From: Haliotis asinina
Taxonomy: Eukaryota > Mollusca > Gastropoda > Lepetellida > Haliotidae
Assembly (NCBI RefSeq): GCF_037392515.1
Contig: NC_090291.1
Location: 627,501-691,500 of the forward strand
DNA length: 64,000 nucleotides
Reading direction: 5' to 3'
Part shown: piece by piece, positions 58,222 through 64,000 of the stretch
How positions within the stretch are numbered: the first letter of the stretch is position 1
How the letters are laid out: each line of letters opens with the position of its first letter
Position numbers and translations under genes: made by a program
The notes under the pieces: generated by a model
What the model saw: the letters and a program-made list of their open reading frames with translations, nothing else
Told to the model about the DNA's origin: nothing
Database searches by the model: none

Positions 58222-61200
58222 ATGACTACTGTGCGCGAGCTGAAGCGGGTCGCAAAACAGAGAGGTGTGATCGGGTATTCTCGAATGCGAAAGTCAGCAT
58301 TGTTGAGATTACTAGGTTTAGAAGCCCCTCCTACGGTAACACAATTAAAAGCTCAAGCAAAACAGCTTGGATACACGGGTTATTCAAACCTGGGGAGAGC
58401 CGGGTTAACCGCATTGTTATCACATGCCCCCGTAGCACGTCCCACTGTAAAACAACTGAAAGGCGAGGCACACGATTTGGGTTTAGCTGGGTATTCCCGT
58501 ATGAGAAAACCACAACTTTTAGAATTATTACGACAGAATAGAGCTATTGACCTACAGTTCGTGCGCACTGAGCGCGCTGTAGGCAACTATTTGAGAGGTT
58601 GGCGCATGCACGTTGATAGAAACATAGACATTACAGATATCAAGCCTCTGATAGCTGATAAGGTCAACCAGGAACTAAATAACCTAGGAAGTATCAAGTT
58701 TCAGATCACAGTGAAAATGTCGCTCGATAAGCAGGTTGGGAGTACCACTGAGTATGTTCAGCCTTACTTCCGAGGTCAACAAGAGGTCGTCACACATACA
58801 GAGACCATTGACGCATCAATCGATACCAGTTTTCAGCAGATACGAGAATACCTAGAACGCTACACACACTTGGGGTCCGGGTGGGTTGTAGATAAAATCG
58901 ATAATGTCTATCTAGACATAGCTAACTACGTGCCGTTCAGAGGCGGGTCATACCTAGCCTTGCCTCCCTACTATAGGAACAAACATGCCATAGTAAACGT
59001 TAAGAATAGAGGAAACGATTGCCTGAGGTTAGCTATCAGGTCAGCCTTATTTCCAGCTGACACTAATCCGAACAGGCCTTCTAATTATCCCCAGGATGAT
59101 GGGCTCAACTGGGATGGTATAGATGAACCCACCCCCATATCCCAGATCACTAAAGTAGAAAAACAGAATAATATGGCTATAAATGTCTTTGGGCACGAAG
59201 GTAACAAAACAATAGTACACAGGGTCAGCCCGGTGAAGGATCGCCAAGTTATCAATATATTCATGATCCAACGAGGTGAAAAGTATCACTACACGTGGAT
59301 AAAACATCTCAGCCGGTTGTTGCACGACCAGTCGAAACACGATGGGGAAAAACACTTTTGTGTACGATGCCTACACGGTTTCAGTCGAGCTGATTTATTA
59401 GAATCCCACCGGGATGATTGTCAAGGTGTGGGGCAGACGGCCATACGAGTCGACATGCCTAAGGAAGATAACAAAATCCTAAAATTCAGTAACCACAAGA
59501 ACCAAATGTCTGTGCCTTATATCTTATACGCCGACTTCGAAGCCTTAGTTGTGGGTGGGGATTCCCCCAGTGGTAGCTTCACCCACAAGACACAAGAGCA
59601 TAAAGCCTGTTCGTTTGGATACATTGTCGTCCGTTGTGACGGGGAAACGAAAGCTCCGGTAGTGTATAGGGGCCCTGACGCAGCTGAAAGGTTTCTAAAG
59701 TGTTTGCAGGAGGAAGAAAAAATTATTAGGAATGCATTGTATAAAATCGCTCCCATGCGTCTGACCCAAGACGACAAGCTAGCTCACAAGCGTAGCACTA
59801 AATGTCACGTGTGTGACTCACCACTTAACGGTGATTCGGTGAGAGATCACTGCCACATAACTGGTAAGTATAGAGGCGCCGCTCACAGCGCGTGCAACCT
59901 CAAGCTTAAAATCAACCCTAAGACAATAAACATCCCCGTTGTCTTTCACAACTTGAGAGGGTACGACTCACACTTGATCATGCAGGCCATCGCGAAAATC
60001 GATGGTAATATAACGTGCATCACCAACAACATGGAGAGATACATCTCCTTCAGCTTAAACGGACTTAGGTTCATTGACTCGTTTCAGTTCCTCCTGTCGT
60101 CACTCGACAGTCTGGTCAAGGCCAACAATACCTTCCCTATCACCGATCGATACACAGACGCCGAGACTAGACCCCTGCTTATGAGGAAGGGTGTGTACCC
60201 CTATGAGTACATGAATAGTTGGGCCAAGTTCACCGAGACCAGACTACCCCCTATTGACTGTTTTTATAGCAAGCTGAATGAGGCGTCCGTCTCACGAGAT
60301 GATTACTCGCACGCGACTAACGTATGGAATAAACTGGGTTGTAAGAACCTGGGTGATTATCACGACCTGTACTTGAGGACAGATGTACTGCTGTTAGCCG
60401 ACGTGTTTGAAACGTTTAGGCGGACGTGTTTCAAGCAGTATAAACTCGACCTCGCATGGTATTACACCAGCCCAGGTCTGTCGTGGGACGCCTTGCTTAA
60501 AAAGACCGGAGTTAATTTGGAATTGCTCACAGATTACGACATGCACCTATTCATTGAGAAAGGCTTGTGAGGTGGGATTTCCATGGCATCCAAACGATAC
60601 GCTAAAGCAAATAATCAATACGTGAAAGGTTACGATCCTAACAAGCCAACCAATCACATTCTCTACCTCGACGCAAACAACCTGTACGGCTGGGCCATGA
60701 GTCAGTATCTACCTACAGGGGGATTCGAATGGGTACCCCACGTTGATGTTATGGGGGTTGCACCAGATTCGAACAAAGGTTATATCCTCGAGGTTGACTT
60801 AGAGTATACCAAGGAATTACACACATCTCACAACAGCTACCCCCTGGCCCCCGAACGTATGAGGGTTAACCCAGACTGGATGTCTGAGTACCAACATAAC
60901 TTGTCAGGTGGGCGTGTGACAGACGTTGAAAAACTCGTGCCTAACTTAATGAATAAGACCAAGTACATCGTTCACTATCGCAACCTACAGCTGTACCTGT
61001 CGTTGGGTATGAGGCTGACCAAAATACACAGGGTGCTCATGTTCGACCAGAGCCCATGGATGGAGCCCTACATCAGAATGAACACAGACCTACGAAAAAA
61101 AGCCACCAGTGATTTTGAGAAAAATCTCTACAAGCTCATGAACAACTCGGTGTTTGGTAAGACCATGGAGAACCTGAGGAAACGCGTGACCGTGAAGCTG

Positions 61201-61908
61201 GTTCGGTTGAGTGAGGAAGACAAGCTCAGGAGATTGATAGCCAGTCCGGCATTCAACCGTAGTAAGATATTCACAGACAACCTGGTTGCCCTACACATGA
61301 AGAAAAGCCACATAAAATTCAACCGGCCTGTTTACGTGGGGATGAGCATCCTCGATTTATCCAAACACCTGATGTACGACTTTTACTACAACGAGCTCAA
61401 GAAACAGTACGGCGACAGGTGTGAAGTGCTGTACACTGACACGGATTCCCTGCTGATGGAGATTCGAACCGAGGACGTGTACGAGGACATGAAAAAACAC
61501 CTCGATTTATACGACACCAGCGACTACCCTAAGACCCATGCCATACACAGTACGGTAAATAAAAAGGTCCTAGGTAAGATGAAGGACGAGTGTGCTGGCA
61601 CGCCCATAGCCGAGTACATAGGTTTGAGACCTAAGATGTACTCCATACTGAAAGCCGACAATAGTGAGATCCGGAAGGCTAAGGGGGTTAAGAAGTATGT
61701 GGTGAAACAACACATCAAACACGCCAGATTCAAGGAAGCCCTGTTCAAGACCCGTACCTTTAGGCATAAAATGAACACACTTAGAAGTGATGGACATAAG
61801 ATATACGGACTGACTATAAACAAGACGTCCCTGTCGCCTATGGACACGAAACGTTGGATAGCTATTGATGGGATAAACACATACGCGTATGGACATGAAA
61901 AGATTTGA
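58222..61908 (+). pseudogene. Protein-primed family B DNA polymerase with one in-frame stop
   Basis: Replicates the element using a protein primer. ATG 58222 is preferred over the TTG at 58198. About 1229 codons. N-terminal: three SAP-like repeats of the pattern VxxLKxxAKxxGxxGYSxMxK (near residues 3, 38 and 72). Then a Cys2His2-like finger (CVRCLHGFSRADLLESHRDD). Exonuclease motifs: YADFEAL, HNLRGYDSH and YHDLYLRTDVLLLADVFE. Between the first two is an HNH/endonuclease VII-like insertion (CHVC...DHCHITGKYRG...ACN). Polymerase motifs: A, YLDANNLYGWAMSQYLP; B, LYKLMNNSVFGKTMEN; C, LYTDTDSLL; then LRPKMYSI. The TGA at 60568-60570 falls in the conserved IExGxRGGIS motif where Arg is expected, consistent with a CGA-to-TGA change. 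Otherwise intact. The end overlaps the integrase start by 20 bp. Confidence 0.93.
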
Positions 61909-62857
61909 AGCTATTTACTACAGCCCGCGTGGGTACTGGAAAGGAGCTAGCGCAGTAGATAAGCTAGCTAAAATAGCGCGAGTACCCCCGGAGGAAGCCA
62001 AAGCGTGGCTTGAAAAACAAGCCCTGTGGCAGATCAATTTGCCGGCACCACGCTACTTGCCTAGAAGGAGGTTCGGTATTAACATACCTAATAGCGTTCA
62101 CCAGGCAGACCTACTGTTCCTACCCCACGACAAGAGGTACAAGTATGCCTTAACCGTAGTGGACGTAGCCAGTCGTTACAAGGAAGCCGAACCCTTGACC
62201 ACGAAAGATTCGGCCCAGGTAGCCAGAGGATTCGAAGGCATATACAAACGCAGTCCGCTGACGTGGCCAACAGAGCTGCAAGTTGACCCCGGACGGGAGT
62301 TCATGGGTGCCGTGTCACAACTGCTAGCCAAACACGATACAAAGGTCAGGCGTGGCACGGCCGGAGCCCATCGCAGCCAAGCCATAGTTGAGAGATTTAA
62401 TAGGACTTTGGCTGAGCGCTTGTTCGGCCATCAGTATGCTAGGGAGATGGTCACCCCTGGAAAACGATCGACTGAATGGGTCACGAGGTTACCCAAGGTG
62501 GTGTCGGCAATCAACCATGAAGTCACCCGTCTCACCGGTAAGAAACCGGCAGACGCTATCAAACTAAAATCAATAGTTGCAGAGTCGGCCGCTCCATTGC
62601 GTGGGAAGGAGAAACAGATACCAGATAGGGCCCTAGTGAGGTATCTATACCAGCCGGGGGAACACGAGGGTGATAGCCGTAAGCGGGCCACCGATCCTAT
62701 ATGGTCAGTCAAAACTTACAACATAGATAAAGTGGATATGAAAGCCGACGAACCTAACTTGTACTACTTGAGGGATGGGCCGGGTAGGGGGTTTGTAAGA
62801 GAAGAATTATTGATCGTACCGTACGGCACAGTGTTACCTCCAACACACGTTAAGTAG
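61889..62857 (+). CDS. Retroviral-type integrase (full copy)
   Basis: Inserts the element into host DNA. 322 residues. The N-terminal part (RFEAIYYSPRGYWKGASAVD) resembles the Polinton-specific extension. The rve core has Asp in VHQADLLFLPHD, Asp in LQVDPGREFMG and Glu in QAIVERFNRTLAERL, with 34-35 residues between the last two. The C-terminal half contains NHEVTRLTGKKPADAI and an SH3-like end (YLRDGPGRGFVREELLIV). Reading frame intact. Its last about 70 codons lie within the right terminal repeat, and a minus-strand copy of that end is in the left one. Confidence 0.93.
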   Translation: MDMKRFEAIYYSPRGYWKGASAVDKLAKIARVPPEEAKAWLEKQALWQINLPAPRYLPRRRFGINIPNSVHQADLLFLPHDKRYKYALTVVDVASRYKEAEPLTTKDSAQVARGFEGIYKRSPLTWPTELQVDPGREFMGAVSQLLAKHDTKVRRGTAGAHRSQAIVERFNRTLAERLFGHQYAREMVTPGKRSTEWVTRLPKVVSAINHEVTRLTGKKPADAIKLKSIVAESAAPLRGKEKQIPDRALVRYLYQPGEHEGDSRKRATDPIWSVKTYNIDKVDMKADEPNLYYLRDGPGRGFVREELLIVPYGTVLPPTHVK

Positions 62858-62969
62858 TAGGGGTAATAGTAGCAAGAGCTAAGGGCCCAACCAAAGCCTT
62901 ATTTAGTAAATAAGGCTTTGTAGAGACTTTTCTTGAAAGTGTTTTAGAACTGTCATTCCCTATACTACT
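62641..62969. repeat. Polinton right terminal inverted repeat (first copy)
   Basis: Reverse complement of 48810-49138. Ends CCCTATACTACT at 62969. Instead of a flank with the ACTTGC target duplication, it is followed at once by GCCGGCACCACGCTACGTGC, an internal integrase sequence. Confidence 0.9.
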
Positions 62970-62970
62970 G

Positions 62971-63786
62971 CCGGCACCACGCTACGTGCCTAGAAGGAGG
63001 TTCGGTATTAACATACCTAATAGCGTTCACCAGGCAGACCTACTGTTCCTACCCCACGACAAGAGGTACAAGTATGCCTTAACCGTAGTGGACGTAGCCA
63101 GTCGTTACAAGGAAGCCGAACCCTTGACCACGAAAGATTCGGCCCAGGTAGCCAGAGGATTCGAACGCATATACAAACGCAGTCCGCTGATGTGGCCAAC
63201 AGAGCTGCAAGTTGACCCCGGACAGGAGTTCATGGGTGCCGTGTCACAACTGCTAGCCAAACACGATACAAAGGTCAGGCGTGGCACGGCCGGAGCCCAT
63301 CGCAGCCAAGCCATAGTTGAGAGATTTAATAGGACTTTGGCTGAGCGCTTGTTCGGCCATCAGTATGCTAGGGAGATGGTCACCCCTGGAAAACGATCGA
63401 CTGAATGGGTCACGAGGTTACCCAAGGTGGTGTCGGCAATCAACCATGAAGTCACCCGTCTCACCGGTAAGAAACCGGCAGACGCTATCAAACTAAAATC
63501 AATAGTTGCAGAGTCGGCCGCTCCATTGCGTGGGAAGGAGAAACAGATACCAGATAGGGCCCTAGTGAGGTATCTATACCAGCCGGGGGAACACGAGGGT
63601 GATAGCCGTAAGCGGGCCACCGATCCTATATGGTCAGTCAAAACTTACAACATAGATAAAGTGGATATGAAAGCCGACGAACCTAACTTGTACTACTTGA
63701 GGGATGGGCCGGGTAGGGGGTTTGTAAGAGAAGAATTATTGATCGTACCGTACGGCACAGTGTTACCTCCAACACACGTTAAGTAG
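62971..63786 (+). pseudogene. Second, 5'-truncated integrase copy
   Basis: Encodes the integrase core and C-terminus, with all three acidic catalytic residues (QADLLFLPHD, VDPGQEFMG, IVERFNRTL). It lacks the first about 51 residues and has no ATG at its 5' end; upstream is the terminus of the preceding unit. It probably yields no full enzyme. Conservation of the frame points to recent duplication. An identical start of a third copy lies at 63900-64000. Confidence 0.9.
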
Positions 63787-63899
63787 TAGGGGTAATAGTA
63801 GCAAGAGCTAAGGGCCCAACCAAAGCCTTATTTAGTAAATAAGGCTTTGTAGAGACTTTTCTTGAAAGTGTTTTAGAACTGTCATTCCCTATACTACTG

Positions 63900-64000
63900 C
63901 CGGCACCACGCTACGTGCCTAGAAGGAGGTTCGGTATTAACATACCTAATAGCGTTCACCAGGCAGACCTACTGTTCCTACCCCACGACAAGAGGTACAA
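63900..64000 (+). pseudogene. Start of a third integrase copy (cut by window end)
   Basis: 101 bp identical to the start of the second copy (CCGGCACCACGCTACGTGCC onward). The array therefore continues beyond the window. Confidence 0.9.

Larger units (their letters stand above)
48810..62969. mobile_element. Polinton/Maverick DNA transposon (14.2 kb)
   Basis: A virus-like self-synthesising transposon with 329-bp terminal inverted repeats starting 5'-AGTAGTATAGGG. It encodes the class-defining set: protein-primed DNA polymerase B, retroviral-type integrase, packaging ATPase and jelly-roll capsid candidates. Gene order left to right: a leftward block (49210-52084), a rightward gene at 52114, a leftward pair (53256-54306), then a rightward block (54340-62857). 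No adenovirus-type protease was recognised. Two genes are broken, so this copy should need help in trans. The right end is followed by further tandem copies of its last 929 bp. Confidence 0.93.
62041..64000 (+). repeat. 929-bp tandem repeat of the Polinton right end
   Basis: GCCGGCACCACGCTAC occurs at 62041, 62970 and 63899, an exact 929-bp period. Each unit holds the integrase from about residue 52 to its stop plus the 329-bp terminal repeat. Units 1 and 2 differ at a few bases (CTTGCC/CGTGCC, GAAGGC/GAACGC, GACGTGG/GATGTGG, GACGGG/GACAGG), so they are not a simple copied read. The third unit is cut by the window end. Confidence 0.95.

Noticed and set aside
58158..58541. 127-residue ORF overlapping the polymerase start
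   Set aside because: Out-of-frame shadow of the SAP-like region of the polymerase.

Overview
The window is genomic DNA from an animal, most likely a gastropod mollusc. Genes are split into many short exons by GT-AG introns, the introns are full of satellites and transposon remnants, and several dispersed SINE-like repeats resemble those I associate with abalone (Haliotis). The species guess is inference. No prokaryotic operon, rRNA, tRNA gene or CRISPR array was found.

Left third (about 4.0-22.8 kb, minus strand): a sodium-dependent SLC6-family amino-acid transporter gene. Twelve coding exons can be placed with matching splice phases, giving about 606 residues from the start Met through the last membrane segments. 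Only the C-terminal tail exon was not found. Its introns hold a Tc1/mariner element with a broken transposase, an internally deleted Tc1-like copy, two LINE remnants, SINE-like pieces, a MITE and several minisatellites.

Middle (about 27.7-47.2 kb, minus strand): the 3' eight exons of a pseudouridine synthase gene of the RluA/RPUSD2 type, from an S4-like segment through the catalytic RLDRLTSG motif to the stop codon. A 9.6-kb intron contains an apparently intact DIRS-like tyrosine-recombinase retrotransposon (about 33.8-40.1 kb). It has a gag-like ORF with an SR-rich domain, an RT/RNase H ORF and a tyrosine recombinase ORF. The next intron upstream contains a 3.1-kb satellite built from 80- and 100-bp units. 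A 28-bp dyad minisatellite follows at 47.9-48.7 kb.

Right quarter (48.8 kb to the end): a Polinton/Maverick, the virus-like DNA transposon class, bounded by 329-bp inverted repeats (48810-62969). It encodes a protein-primed family B DNA polymerase, a retroviral-type integrase, an FtsK/HerA-like packaging ATPase, a double jelly-roll-type major capsid candidate, a penton-like minor capsid candidate, a pair of paralogous possible fibre-like proteins and several small membrane or coiled-coil proteins. The polymerase has one in-frame stop, and one other gene has a stop plus a frameshift, so this copy looks non-autonomous. Its right end is unusual: the terminal 929 bp (most of the integrase plus the inverted repeat) is tandemly repeated at least twice more and runs off the window. 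Short GC-rich palindromes, many matching the kappaB consensus, recur inside or beside its ORFs.

The two host genes lie in the same orientation, with the pseudouridine synthase upstream of the transporter. They are separated by about 4.9 kb of repeat-rich DNA with no recognisable gene.
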